NCBI RefSeq assembly: GCF_902459695.1 | Contig: NZ_CABPRZ010000006.1 | Coordinates: forward strand, 124,001 to 188,000 | DNA length: 64,000 nt | Direction of reading: 5' to 3' | DNA from: Pandoraea terrae | GTDB taxonomy: Bacteria > Pseudomonadota > Gammaproteobacteria > Burkholderiales > Burkholderiaceae | Shown: positions 53,288-62,106 of the stretch, piece by piece | How positions within the stretch are numbered: position 1 is the first letter of the stretch | How the letters are laid out: the number at the start of each line of letters is the position of its first letter | The notes under the pieces: model-generated | Told to the model about the DNA's origin: nothing | What the model saw: only the letters and a program-made list of their open reading frames with translations | Database searches by the model: none | Position numbers and translations under genes: made by a program

Positions 53288-54001
53288 TCATAGGCGTTGG
53301 CGCAGGCGGAGCGTTCGAAGGCAGCGCCTCCACCAGGTCCCCTTTGGATAGGGATCCGGCAGGTTGCGGAAGCGGCTGGTACCACGGCTCTGAGGGGCGT
53401 CTAGGAACGTCCTCAACCCGACGTTGCCCGGGCGCGGGTCCGTCTCCTCGAAGATCCGATCGAAGTCCGCGTGTTCTACTGGGTCCGGGCGACCGTCGGG
53501 CCACTTCGCGAACGCGTGGACGATGACGGCGGAATGCGGTTCGATCCCGCTGCGGCGTTGCGCCCGGGGTGCGACCACTTCGCCGTAGTAGGTCGGCTGG
53601 TGGTACGCATCGCCTTGGAGCGCGAGGTAGATCAGGTGGCGCCAATGCTCCTCGTGGTCGTCCGCGATCCGGCGATGGACCTTCACGCCGATCTTGCGTT
53701 TCAGCGCCTTGTACGTTTCCAGGTTGCGCGCGGCGGTCAGCCAGTTCAACCGGTCGGCCGGAACAGGATCCGTCTGGGCGCCGTCGACGGTGAGGGCGTT
53801 GTACGCGCGTTCGAGCGCACGCACGGCCTGGTCGAGCAGCGCCGCGCTCTTCTGGTAGCGCAACGGACGGGTGATGGCAAAGACCGAGATGAGCACGGTC
53901 ACCACCGACACGGCGCCGGTCAGCAAGCGCAGCTCGCCTTCGTCGAGGTGCCCGACGAACGACACCGCCGCGGTCGAGGCGTGCGGCAACCACGCGATCA
54001 T
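53288..54001 (-). CDS. Hypothetical membrane-anchored protein
   Basis: 237 residues from MIAWLPHASTAAVSF. One or two hydrophobic segments near residues 25-45 (LLTGAVSVVTVLISVFAI), then a soluble helical domain and a basic tail. The start overlaps the previous stop by 4 bases (ATGA). A longer open frame upstream lies in the wrong frame of the nuclease gene. It is likely a partner of the NucS-like protein; its role is unknown. Convergent with the Argonaute operon. Confidence 0.6.
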   Translation of the reverse strand: MIAWLPHASTAAVSFVGHLDEGELRLLTGAVSVVTVLISVFAITRPLRYQKSAALLDQAVRALERAYNALTVDGAQTDPVPADRLNWLTAARNLETYKALKRKIGVKVHRRIADDHEEHWRHLIYLALQGDAYHQPTYYGEVVAPRAQRRSGIEPHSAVIVHAFAKWPDGRPDPVEHADFDRIFEETDPRPGNVGLRTFLDAPQSRGTSRFRNLPDPYPKGTWWRRCLRTLRLRQRL

Positions 54002-54837
54002 GCCCGATCTCCCGGCGCAGGCACGGTCAGCGCCGCCGGCGCCAGCTCGACGCTCAGGCGGTATTCCATGAGCTGCACGCGCGGCGCGACCTTGCCGGCG
54101 TATTTGAGCTTGTCGCTGATCGAGTTCGCCACGATCACCCCGGACACGGTCTTGCCCTTGGCCACGTGGTGCTCGATCCACCCCATGTACCGCTGCACTT
54201 GGCCGAGTGCCGCATCCGGGCCCCGGCCTAGTTTCAGCTCGAACACCACGAAGTTGCCGTCGCGGTCTAGGAACACCAGGTCCGCAGGCCCGCAGTCGGT
54301 CTGGTACTCCACGCCGTCCCGTCCGTCGGCGTCGACGAACAGGGTGAGGGGGCCGTGCGTAGTGGTGCTGGGCGGATTGCGTGCCAGGTAGTCCCGCAGG
54401 TGGCTCTCGAGCGCGAACGCTCCACCGCCGAACCCATCGTCCACCGGCTCCGCAGCGTCGATGTCCGGCGAGGCAGGCGCCTCCTCGGTGGAGTCGTCCA
54501 CGCGGCGCACCTTCAACCCGTCCGGCCTCTCTTCGATAGCCCACAGGCCGTGCTTGTCCGGGTCGTACCACACCACCTTGCCGCGCCCGGTGGCGAACAG
54601 GAAGTCGTACCGGCCGTTGGCCAGGCGGGGCTTCTTGTTCTCGGGGTAGCCGACCCGGCCGACCCGGTTCACCGTGCAGATGGAAATCTGACAGTTTACC
54701 GTTCCCTCGTTGAGGTCGGGGTGGTCCTGCGCCAGGAGTTGCTTGATCTCCGCGTTGCTGGTCTCGCGACCTAGCGGCTTCACCGCGTCGCGGATGAGTT
54801 GCCAGATCGGCGGTCGGTTGGTGCTGGTGGTGCTCAC
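53998..54837 (-). CDS. NucS/DUF91-like endonuclease-family protein
   Basis: 279 residues. The N-terminal part looks like a winged-helix DNA-binding domain (NAEIKQLLAQDHPDLNEGTV). The C-terminal half has the NucS/RecB-like nuclease core: HLRDYLARNP, GPADLVFLDRDGNFVVFELK (Asp ... Glu-x-Lys) and GQVQRYMGWIEHH. NucS homologues cut mismatched or branched DNA. With an N-terminal DNA-binding domain and a membrane partner, a restriction-like or defence job seems likely but is inferred. Confidence 0.75.
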   Translation of the reverse strand: MSTTSTNRPPIWQLIRDAVKPLGRETSNAEIKQLLAQDHPDLNEGTVNCQISICTVNRVGRVGYPENKKPRLANGRYDFLFATGRGKVVWYDPDKHGLWAIEERPDGLKVRRVDDSTEEAPASPDIDAAEPVDDGFGGGAFALESHLRDYLARNPPSTTTHGPLTLFVDADGRDGVEYQTDCGPADLVFLDRDGNFVVFELKLGRGPDAALGQVQRYMGWIEHHVAKGKTVSGVIVANSISDKLKYAGKVAPRVQLMEYRLSVELAPAALTVPAPGDRA

Positions 54838-55281
54838 GGCTCAGGTCCCTCGCGTTGGTCTTGTCGCTGGGCGCCGCGCCCAGGCAGGCACCGATTGAAC
54901 CATGGTGCGACGAGCTGGCGCCAGAGGAAAAGTGTTGCTCTTGTTGGCGACCGCCAACTCGGCAGAAAGGACCGGGTTTCAGCCGCTGCGCGAATCTGGC
55001 TGCCAGAGCCGGCGCAGTGGAAAAAACTCAGGCGAGGGCGTCTCTTCGACCAACAGGAGCGATCCTTGACTCGCCGTTCGGGGATTTGTCTGCGGCGTTC
55101 GTACCGGTCGGCGGTTCGAGGGTGTAGTCGCCTCGTGCGAGGTGGGGAGCAGGAACCGTGGCACAGATTGAACCGGTTGGACTGGAGGCAGCTGACGCGC
55201 CTGATGCTGGCGCGGGTGACTTGATGCGCATAGACCGGTCAGTGATCGGCGTGTGCAGAGCAGGCCGAGACCGCGGCTCAA
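54838..55281. other. Intergenic stretch
   Basis: About 445 bases between the NucS-like gene (start) and the GIY-YIG gene (stop). No frame looks coding. It presumably contains the promoter of the leftward NucS operon, but I cannot point to convincing -35/-10 elements. Confidence 0.45.
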
Positions 55282-55803
55282 TCAGTGGGTGCGGAAGGTG
55301 TTCCAGGTGTCCGTGTCGAAATGCATGGAGGCCATCACCTCGAAGAGGTACAGCTCCAAATCGTTGTCGATCTGGACGAACGCGACCGACATCTCGCGCA
55401 GGCGACCCTGTGCGGTCAGGAAGACCTCACGGAACTGATCGTGCTTCATGGCCTGGTCCCGCTTTATTTCGTGCGGGAAGTCCGTGCTCGCCATCTTGTA
55501 GACCAGGCTGGCGGCCGAGTGAGTCTCGAAGTTCAGGTGTTGCAGCAGGCGTTTGATGACCCCGCGCGAGATTCCCACGTAAACCGGGCGGTCCTCATCG
55601 AGGAACACGTAGCAGCCTGGGAAGTCCGTGCTCCGGTCGATGGTCTCGCCGATCTCCGACAGCGCGCTCTTGGCGGTGGTGTACCCGACGAAGGTACTGG
55701 CTGGAATGGGCGATTGGAGGGCGGTCTTCAGCCGTTCCAGATGGGCCGGCAGGATGTTCGCGGCCAGCTCGTCGAAGGTATGGGTGCAGTTGTCGATCGG
55801 CAT
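55282..55803 (-). CDS. GIY-YIG nuclease family protein
   Basis: 173 residues from MPIDNCTHTFDELAAN. The GIY-YIG pattern is GCYVFLDEDRPVYVGISR (residues 63-80), followed by an arginine in VIKRLLQHL and a glutamate-bearing helix (DNDLELYLFEVMAS). About 60 residues precede the domain. Such proteins are structure- or sequence-specific nucleases; no DNA-binding domain is obvious. It lies alone, with GGGCATAC repeats just upstream of its start. Confidence 0.75.
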   Translation of the reverse strand: MPIDNCTHTFDELAANILPAHLERLKTALQSPIPASTFVGYTTAKSALSEIGETIDRSTDFPGCYVFLDEDRPVYVGISRGVIKRLLQHLNFETHSAASLVYKMASTDFPHEIKRDQAMKHDQFREVFLTAQGRLREMSVAFVQIDNDLELYLFEVMASMHFDTDTWNTFRTH

Positions 55804-56557
55804 GCGGGGATCAGCGAGATGGAGGAGACGCCGATCATACCCGGGCATACGGGGCATACACCGGCACGGTCCCACGGTGAGCCGAAAAACATCCCTAAAG
55901 TATGCCCAAGGGGCTGAGCATGCTCACCGGAACTGGTATCCGATCGGCGCAAAATCAACGCGGCAGGGCGTTCCGTGATGCCGCCAATAGCCCGCATCAC
56001 GTTGTATGCCCGAAGTATCAGAACTGTAGACCTGGCCCAGGCATACAGGCTGAATCCCTTGTCAGGTAAAGGATAAGCCTTTTACACCCCGAAAATTCTG
56101 CATTATCGGCGTGTGCTTTGAGCAGTACGCGACACCTCGCATTAGAAATGCGACCCTTTGAACGGCTCCTTGGGGTCGAGAGTACGCATGCGTTGAGCAC
56201 AGCAGTGACTGCCTATCGAGGGCCTCGCCCGACGGGCTGGTCTGTGTCTGCCAACGGCCGTTGGCGTGCCGATCGTTTAAAGTCCGCTAAGGCCGATGAA
56301 CCGCCTAATCGGCCGCTTCATTGACAGAACACTGGCGCGATCCACCACACTCTCGAGGAGCCCAAAGTTACCCAGAAACGCTACCAAATGAGGCGTTACC
56401 GGGAAGTGACGATCCAGGGGTTATAGTATGGCGGAGGCGACAGTGCAGCGGTGCGCGACCTATCGGGCACGGCATGTGACGGCGGCAGTAACCCGCTTTA
56501 CCACGCTGTCCAAAAGTTCGAAATTCGACAATACCAACTCTCTTGAAAAATTCAAAC
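55804..56557. other. Repeat-containing intergenic region
   Basis: About 750 bases without a supported gene. The left part holds the GGGCATAC repeats; the right part has weak palindromes (CGGCCGTTGG region near 56260) only. Confidence 0.5.
55835..56046. repeat. Interspersed GGGCATAC motifs
   Basis: GGGCATAC at 55843-55850 and 55852-55859, the inverse GTATGCCC at 55900-55907 and 56004-56011, plus shortened forms ATCATAC (55834-55840) and GGCATAC (56040-56046). Six copies in about 210 bases upstream of the GIY-YIG gene suggest a multi-site operator. Confidence 0.5.
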
Positions 56558-57211
56558 ATGACCATCCTTCCAAACCCGTTCCTGTCCCTCACTGAGGAGG
56601 GACTAACCAACGCTTTCCACAACGAGGCTGCATGCAAGGCGTGGTGGGCCAAATTCAGCGCCCGGCTTTATCCTGCACGAGACACCTCCGAGGCTGTCGC
56701 ACTTGGATTTGAGCTAGAAGACGAGAACGTATCAAGCACCGTCGATCTCGCGGATCTGCTTTTTGGGAATGGTATCGACAAAAGGGTCATTGCGGGACTG
56801 CTCAAACGGCGAATGTTGGCGAGCGGTATCAATGCGGACGACTGGATACTTATTGAGTTGCTGGGAGATGCTGTGAACTCCCTCATGACGCCTCGCGAGC
56901 GGCGCCGCCTCGACAGCTTGCCGGATGACGTTGTTGTCTTCCGGCTTCAGGGGACAGGTCGCCCAAAAATCCCAAGTGGCCTATCTTGGAGCATAGACAG
57001 AGAAATAGCTCGGAATATGGCCAAGGATGTGGTGAATGAATGGCAAGACGCAATCCTACTCAAGACGACGGTATGCAAGGGCGACATCACCGCGTTCTTC
57101 GACATGCGCGATGAAGAGGAAATCATCATCAAGCCCGCTCTCATCAAAGCGGAAAATGTGGAGGTTGTTGAGCAAATCCTCTATCAGACGGAGCAAAGTC
57201 GCGCAGATTAA
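56558..57211 (+). CDS. Hypothetical protein, possibly ADP-ribosyltransferase-like
   Basis: 217 residues from MTILPNPFLSLTEEG. The C-terminal half reads VVFRLQGTGRPKIPSGLSWS, IDREIARNMAKDV, LLKTTVCKGDITAFFDMRDE, EEEIIIKP. This resembles the [YF]R...GxSW...A.FA...V...DI.A...R.E.EII layout of single-domain ADP-ribosyltransferase-fold proteins found in phages and islands. The assignment is by pattern only. The N-terminal half is unassigned. Confidence 0.5.
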   Translation: MTILPNPFLSLTEEGLTNAFHNEAACKAWWAKFSARLYPARDTSEAVALGFELEDENVSSTVDLADLLFGNGIDKRVIAGLLKRRMLASGINADDWILIELLGDAVNSLMTPRERRRLDSLPDDVVVFRLQGTGRPKIPSGLSWSIDREIARNMAKDVVNEWQDAILLKTTVCKGDITAFFDMRDEEEIIIKPALIKAENVEVVEQILYQTEQSRAD

Positions 57212-57740
57212 CGGGATTGGCGTTTGGACTAAATATCTGGCAGATCGAGTTCCAGCTCGTACAATTTTGGGGAACCGTGGGCCACTTGGGCGACCGCGAC
57301 GAAGTACCGGAGGCCAGCACGGCGGCGTAGAATTCGATCCGGTTTACGGTGCGAATCTGGCCGTTTGCGCCAATCCAACTCGAGGTTGCTTTGGAAATCA
57401 AGGTTGGGGGGACGAGCTTTGTCACACGGTGGGGCGGCTAATTTGGTCGTCGGATCAAGCCAGCGGTAGACTGACATCCCGCACCGGCCGCGTCGTGAGC
57501 GAACGGTAGGAGGCTGCGTCAAGCGGCCGTATCAACTTTGACTGTCGAACGGCAGGAAAGGCCGAGGACTTGCCGACTGCGACGTCTGCGCGAACGATCG
57601 TTGTACCTTGGAAACTGCCGTTGAGACGGTGCCGGGCCGAACGGCAGGAGATGGCTGTGGACTCAACCGGTCGACAAGCGGCAACGTTCAGCGTCGACTG
57701 AATCTCCACGGCAGGCTTAGGCGGTGACACCAGTGCGGGG
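57212..57740. other. Intergenic stretch with imperfect short repeats
   Basis: About 530 bases. Leftward frames exist (for example 57229-57522), but they lack start signals and family resemblance. CGAACGGCAGGA occurs twice (near 57546 and 57638) with TGCCGTTGAG between, the same repeat style as around the IS1182 insertion. Confidence 0.45.
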
Positions 57741-58411
57741 TTAAGTCGCGTTGGTGATGGCACCGAACACGTGGCCGTGTCGGCTCACCAGTTGAGCCCA
57801 TGAGGCCTTGGAGATCAGGTAGCTGCCCTCGGGAGTACCGACGCACAGCCGTTCGAGTTCCTGACGGATATCATCCGAGCCGCTTTCGATCGTGACTCGC
57901 ACCTGGTGGTCCGTACCCGCGTGCAGGACAAGAGCCCCATCGCGCGTCTGGTATCGCACGCCGGCACGCTTCACCCCGGCACTGCCAGCGCGCGTATTGA
58001 GACGTTCCTGTACCAATTCGGCTTCCGCAATCCGCGGACGCAACTGCTCCGCCTCCCTCGCCCGAATCTGGCCTTGCTGTGCCTCGATTTCAGCTTGTTC
58101 GCACAGTTGCGCTAGGCATTGCGCTTCGCATTGCCCCCCCCCAAGCGCGTACGGAGATGCTCCTGTCGCGAGTTGACAAGCCACGTTTTGCGGGAGTCAT
58201 GGCCGAAGAGCACGGCGGCCAACTCGCCAATGTTGGCGGGACGATCGCGGCCGAGATCGATCTCGACCGCTGCAAACCCAAGCGCCTGCAACTTGGCCAG
58301 CGTTTGTCGCCCAACCTTAAGCGTCACAGCGATCTCGACAAGGAGCGTGCGACCGGCAACTGACATTACGGCATCGGGCCGCAGATCGAAAAGCTGGTGT
58401 TCGAGTCTCAC
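57741..58411 (-). pseudogene. Frameshifted hypothetical gene after the integrase
   Basis: Two frames join across a run of eight C (58135-58142). The first, from a GTG overlapping the integrase stop (58411), gives RLEHQLFDLRPDAVMSVAGR and LLVEIAVTLKVGRQTLAKLQ; the second gives SPYALGGGQCEAQCLAQLCE and runs to 57741. The first part recalls the CoiA-like or restriction-like core (RPDAV...LLVEIAVT). A single base change in the tract would restore a 220-residue protein, so this is a broken, phase-variable or sequencing-affected gene. Confidence 0.6.
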
Positions 58412-59649
58412 GGACTCCGGGTGAACGAGGCACGGTCATTAAGCGGCAGATCCAGTTGCCCCACATCAAGCAACGCATCCGTCCGGCGCCGCCCTGCCCT
58501 CGCCTGGCCCGGCCGCTTGGGGACTGCCGCGGGCGACGCCACTCCGACCGCACGCGGCACTGGCCGTGACTTCGCCGATTGCGCCTGGCGCTGCTCCTCG
58601 CTGACTTTGCGCGGTGCGCGGCGGAAGCCCTCGAAATGACCATAGTACGAAGCCGTGATGCCCGTGCGGCTATGGCCGAGCATTTCACTGACCCGACTCA
58701 TCGCCAGATGCAGGTCCTCAGCAGGCATCTGGTCGGCCGTCCCGCCCAGCGTCGGAGGCACGAACGGGAACTCCGGATCTGTCATGGCAGCGTTCTCCGA
58801 GTTCTCTGCACGCAGCCCGTGGCCGGTGACGCTGGCGGCGCTCTTGGAAATGCCGATTTCCTCCATGCGGCGCTCGTACTCCTTGAGGTTGTACGCAAGG
58901 GTCGCCGGCTTGCCGCGCCGCGTCGTTCTCCAGCCCATCGCATCGCCCTTCGGCATGCGCGTCTTTACGTAGTCCAGCACCTCGCGCTGGTAGCTGTTCG
59001 TGATCCGCACATTCCGTGCCCGCCCGCCCTTCGGTCCCGCGTTCGGGTAGACGGCGAGGTAGTCCCCGTGGTCGCACTTCCAGGGAATGAGCATCATGAC
59101 TTCCTTGCGCCGCAGGCCGAACGCAACAACCAGCCGGAGCATCAGGCCGAAACGCTCATTGAGCGCGTCCGCCAAGGCGATCTTCTCGTCGATGTTGATG
59201 CCGTTCTTCGTCCACGTCTTCGACGCGATCGTACCGGTCCTACGCCGCAGGTCAGCCTTCGGCACCTCCGGGAGGTAGTCCTGAAGCCCGCGCACCATTC
59301 CCTTCTTGCCGATCCAGATGACGAACTTACGCAGCACCGAGAGTTCATTTTGCATCGTGGCAACGGCCCGGCCCTGCCAGTGCCAGTGGCGCACGAGCGC
59401 CTCGACGTGGCGTTCACCGAGATTGCGAGGGTTCTGGAGCTTGAAGCCAAGCCCGGTCAGCGTGCCGAATACAGCGAACAGCACTGAACAAGTCAGCTCC
59501 CGCGTCCGGTGGGAGGCGATATTGCCGTTCACACGGACGCCAGCATGCCGGTCCACGATGCTCTGTAACTCCCTCCGCCAGCCTCCAGGGGTGTCCTTCC
59601 GCCCTGCCGGCGGCGCTTGCGGCGCGTCTTGCTCTACGAGTGCTTTCAT
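58408..59649 (-). CDS. Tyrosine recombinase (phage-type integrase)
   Basis: 413 residues from MKALVEQDAPQAP; GGAGG lies 6 bases before this ATG. An N-terminal SAM-like domain (MQNELSVLRKFVIWIGKK) is followed by a catalytic domain with Arg in FGLRRKEVMMLIPW, HGLRAENS (H-x2-R box) and the C-terminal GHSRTGITASYYGHF with the nucleophile tyrosine. It looks intact and belongs to the group found on integrative elements. It probably moved, or can move, part of this island; no attachment repeats were found. Confidence 0.88.
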   Translation of the reverse strand: MKALVEQDAPQAPPAGRKDTPGGWRRELQSIVDRHAGVRVNGNIASHRTRELTCSVLFAVFGTLTGLGFKLQNPRNLGERHVEALVRHWHWQGRAVATMQNELSVLRKFVIWIGKKGMVRGLQDYLPEVPKADLRRRTGTIASKTWTKNGINIDEKIALADALNERFGLMLRLVVAFGLRRKEVMMLIPWKCDHGDYLAVYPNAGPKGGRARNVRITNSYQREVLDYVKTRMPKGDAMGWRTTRRGKPATLAYNLKEYERRMEEIGISKSAASVTGHGLRAENSENAAMTDPEFPFVPPTLGGTADQMPAEDLHLAMSRVSEMLGHSRTGITASYYGHFEGFRRAPRKVSEEQRQAQSAKSRPVPRAVGVASPAAVPKRPGQARAGRRRTDALLDVGQLDLPLNDRASFTRSP

Positions 59650-59918
59650 CCCAGCCTCCATAAGTCACACATCACACAATGTTCACGCCTCGCCGCGCGA
59701 CTTGCGCATTGTGAAATGCGCGCCCGTTCTTGCCGGGGCACCACACCTGCAGTAGCTTTTGCGGGGCATGAGCTGGCCCTTCGTAAAAATGTGCGTTTAT
59801 GCGCCGGCTCCAACTACAACTCTTACCGCTCGGCGACACCCCGGCGCTTACGCGAACCGGGTCTCCGTCCCATGGGGGCTGGAACTGGCCTTTCAAGCAG
59901 GGACCATACTGCACCGGT

Positions 59919-60248
59919 TCGTCTTGCGACGATGTAGGCTCGGTGCGAGCCTCGTTCATTGAACTCCCACATGCCATTCAGCATGCAGGCCGAGCCCTCT
60001 ATCCGCCGGTCTTGCGACCCGATCAGATAGCCCACCCCAGGGGGCAGCAAAAGCCTCTTCTACCGCAGGTCGTGCGACCTTTCGGACTTTTCATTTGTGT
60101 ACGTTGTGTTGTTCGGTACCGGACGCTCTGCCACAGTAGATAAGGGTTTCGCCCTTCCTCTGTGTTCGATTGTCGTTCGATTCGAACTGTGTGAAAAAAA
60201 ACGCGCTTGCGCGCGTCTTCGCTTTTCGAGGTGGTCGTCGTGCGACGA
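59919..60248. repeat. Four dyads with core GTC-(T/G)TGC-GAC
   Basis: TCGTC-TTGC-GACGA (59919-59932), GGTC-TTGC-GACC (60008-60019), AGGTC-GTGC-GACCT (60067-60080) and TCGTC-GTGC-GACGA (60235-60248). All share arms around GTC/GAC and a 4-base K-TGC loop. The pattern suggests repeated binding sites for a dimeric regulator or for the integrase. Confidence 0.65.
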
Positions 60249-60517
60249 ATTCACCTGTAGGAGTGGTCAGAGGTAGTGCTACCAACTGACTCCGAGGAGA
60301 GCGAATCCGGCGAGGGATTCGCATGCCGCCAACGCGGCGTAGGAAACTACTGGTTGGAGCCACTGCGCTCCGATGACTAGAAGTTAATCACATCGGGAGC
60401 CTTGCTGCAAGTAGGCGCCGTCGGGATTTCTTATACACATGCATGGCGCTGATCCGCCGCAGGGCCGCCCCGCGCTGGGCATACTTGTGCACGCTCCGCG
60501 ACACCACCCGCGAATGC

Positions 60518-60676
60518 ACTTCCTGTTGGTTCCCGATAGTTCCCTTTGGTTCCGAAATGGTTCCCGGTCGCTCCCGATAGTTCCGTTTGGTTCCCGATGG
60601 TTCCCGATAGTTCCGTTTGGTTCCCGAAATGGTTCCCGGTCGTTCCCGGTCGTTCCCGGTCGTTCCCGATGGTTCT
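60518..60676. repeat. Iteron-like array of GGTTCCCG / TTCCCGATAG repeats
   Basis: About 15 copies of a GGTTCCCG-related octamer in 160 bases, in larger units such as GATAGTTCCGTTTGGTTCCC (twice) and CCGGTCGTTCCCGGTCGTTC. The array ends about 110 bases before the stbC-like start. Direct repeats upstream of stb operons act as centromeres or operators in known plasmids; that role here is inferred. Confidence 0.65.
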
Positions 60677-60783
60677 TCTCTGTCTTAAATGAAAGTCGTA
60701 TTTCCACATCAATCATTTCGATTCAGATCAGTTGTCCCTGTAACTTTAAGCACACCAGTAAGCAACTTAACGCAAACACCACC

Positions 60784-61302
60784 GTGACCTCGTTTGACGA
60801 GTTTTTCGACCTAAAGCGGCAAGAGCGAAAGCGCGGAAAGCTTGCGGGAATGGTTGACCAGATCCTGGAATTCAGGGCGAGTGGAGCGAGTTTCACCGAG
60901 ATTGCCGAATACCTGCATCTCGCACACGGCATCTCAGTGACCCCCCGCGCTGTAGCCAAGCACGTTCGAAGCAGAACGGCCCGGCAGCCGGCCCGGGAAC
61001 CACTTGAGCCACATTCGCCGGCCACATTAGCAACTACCAAGCTGCTGACGCGCACGCCGGCGCCAGGCCTGCCTACCACACCAGCGGCACAGCCACATCC
61101 GATTCCCCCTATCGCGCCTCAGAAGAATGCATCTGCTCCAGGCGAGGCATTCTGGGAACAGCGCCCGACAGAAGGCGACACAATCCAGACACGGGCCGAA
61201 GCGCCCGCGGAAGATGTGGTGGTCCCCTACCGGCTTAGCTCCCCGGACTATCAAGCAAAACTAGCAGCGTATCGACAACGCAAGAATCAATCTCAAACCT
61301 GA
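60784..61302 (+). CDS. StbC-like or DNA-binding plasmid-stability protein
   Basis: 172 residues from a GTG (VTSFDEFFDLKRQERKRGKL). The N-terminal half is helical with a probable helix-turn-helix (FTEIAEYLHLAHGISVTPRA). The rest is a Pro/Ala-rich, disordered linker with a basic C-terminus. The position directly before an StbB-like gene and after a repeat array fits a small DNA-binding partner in an stb operon. I am unsure of the name; StbC-like is by context. Confidence 0.55.
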   Translation: MTSFDEFFDLKRQERKRGKLAGMVDQILEFRASGASFTEIAEYLHLAHGISVTPRAVAKHVRSRTARQPAREPLEPHSPATLATTKLLTRTPAPGLPTTPAAQPHPIPPIAPQKNASAPGEAFWEQRPTEGDTIQTRAEAPAEDVVVPYRLSSPDYQAKLAAYRQRKNQSQT

Positions 61303-61790
61303 TCGACGACATCATCATCGAAGCCCGGGACTTGATCGTCGACGTCGGCGCTTCGCAGTACGCCGACATCATGAAGGAATTCGCCCGCGTTCGCGGCGCC
61401 ATCAACGACTTCGACGTTGTCATCGTTCCGACGACGCCGGACGGCAGAGTTCAGGAAGAGACCCTAGGGACGATCGAGACGCTCCGCAAGGTTGGACTGC
61501 AACCGGAAAAGCTGCGCATCTTGTTCAACCGCGCAACCATCGACCAAGGCGATGACCTAGATGTCCAGTTCGAACCCGTCATCGTGTACCTGACAGAGAC
61601 TCCAGGTCTCTCCTACTTCGGAGGTCTCGTCGTCTACGAGAACCCGATCCACTCGGACCTGCGCGCGGAAGGGTTGTCGTTCCAGGAGGTGGGAAACGAC
61701 ACGACCAACTACCGCAAAGTGGTCGACGAAGCCTTGCTCAAGGCGCCTATCCGACGTCCCCGTCCGGGCATGACACCAATAGCCGCGTAG
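61303..61790 (+). pseudogene. StbB-like ParA-family protein missing its P-loop
   Basis: About 162 codons match the C-terminal two-thirds of StbB (ParA-type) proteins: LIVDVGASQYADIMKEFARV, DFDVVIVPTTPDGRVQEE, TLRKVGLQPEKLRILFNRAT. The N-terminal Walker A is absent; the frame merges directly into the end of the stbC-like gene, as though about 100 codons were deleted between them. A TTG at 61332 could start a remnant, but it cannot bind ATP in the usual way. Confidence 0.7.
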
Positions 61791-62106
61791 ACATCTGTTT
61801 GAGCGTCTATTTTCCATTCACACTACAGCACAATCAGCCCTGCGATGGCGCCAATGTGAATGACACCACAGTGGTTCATGCATGGCCTTCTGGCATCAAA
61901 TATGAGGATCGCCAAGAATTTTTTCAGATGGGGGGTGAAACTTCCACCGAGAAAGCCGTATTTGCTCTACATCGACGGCAGCATTTGCGCCCTAACAAGT
62001 AGATTGGACATCAGATGATCATGCAATCCAGCACTTCCGCCGCCGACGCTCCGGCCCCGTCAATACTTCCATCACTTCGTGCCTCTCAACGGCGATCGTC
62101 ATGAGA
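61791..62106. other. Intergenic stretch
   Basis: About 315 bases with a slightly lower GC content and no gene, repeat or terminator that I can support. Confidence 0.45.

Larger units (their letters stand above)
59650..60783. other. Long non-coding region between integrase and stbC-like gene
   Basis: About 1.13 kb without a gene, holding four GTC-N4-GAC dyads (59919-60248) and a TTCCCG-rich direct-repeat array (60518-60676). This is the sort of architecture seen at plasmid origins or partition centromeres. Frames crossing the array give low-complexity peptides and are not genes. Confidence 0.6.

Noticed and set aside
53288-54571. 427-codon leftward frame covering two genes
   Set aside because: Its first half is the out-of-frame shadow of the NucS-like gene; the real protein starts at 54001 with an ATGA overlap.
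57229-57522. Leftward 97-codon frame after the ART-like gene
   Set aside because: No start signal and no recognisable sequence pattern; left as intergenic.
60518-60676. Possible CRISPR array in the TTCCCG repeat stretch
   Set aside because: Repeats are 8-20 bases, contiguous and without unique spacers of constant length, and no cas gene is present.
60384-60716. Leftward 110-codon frame over the repeat array
   Set aside because: The peptide is a direct readout of the DNA repeat, with no other support.
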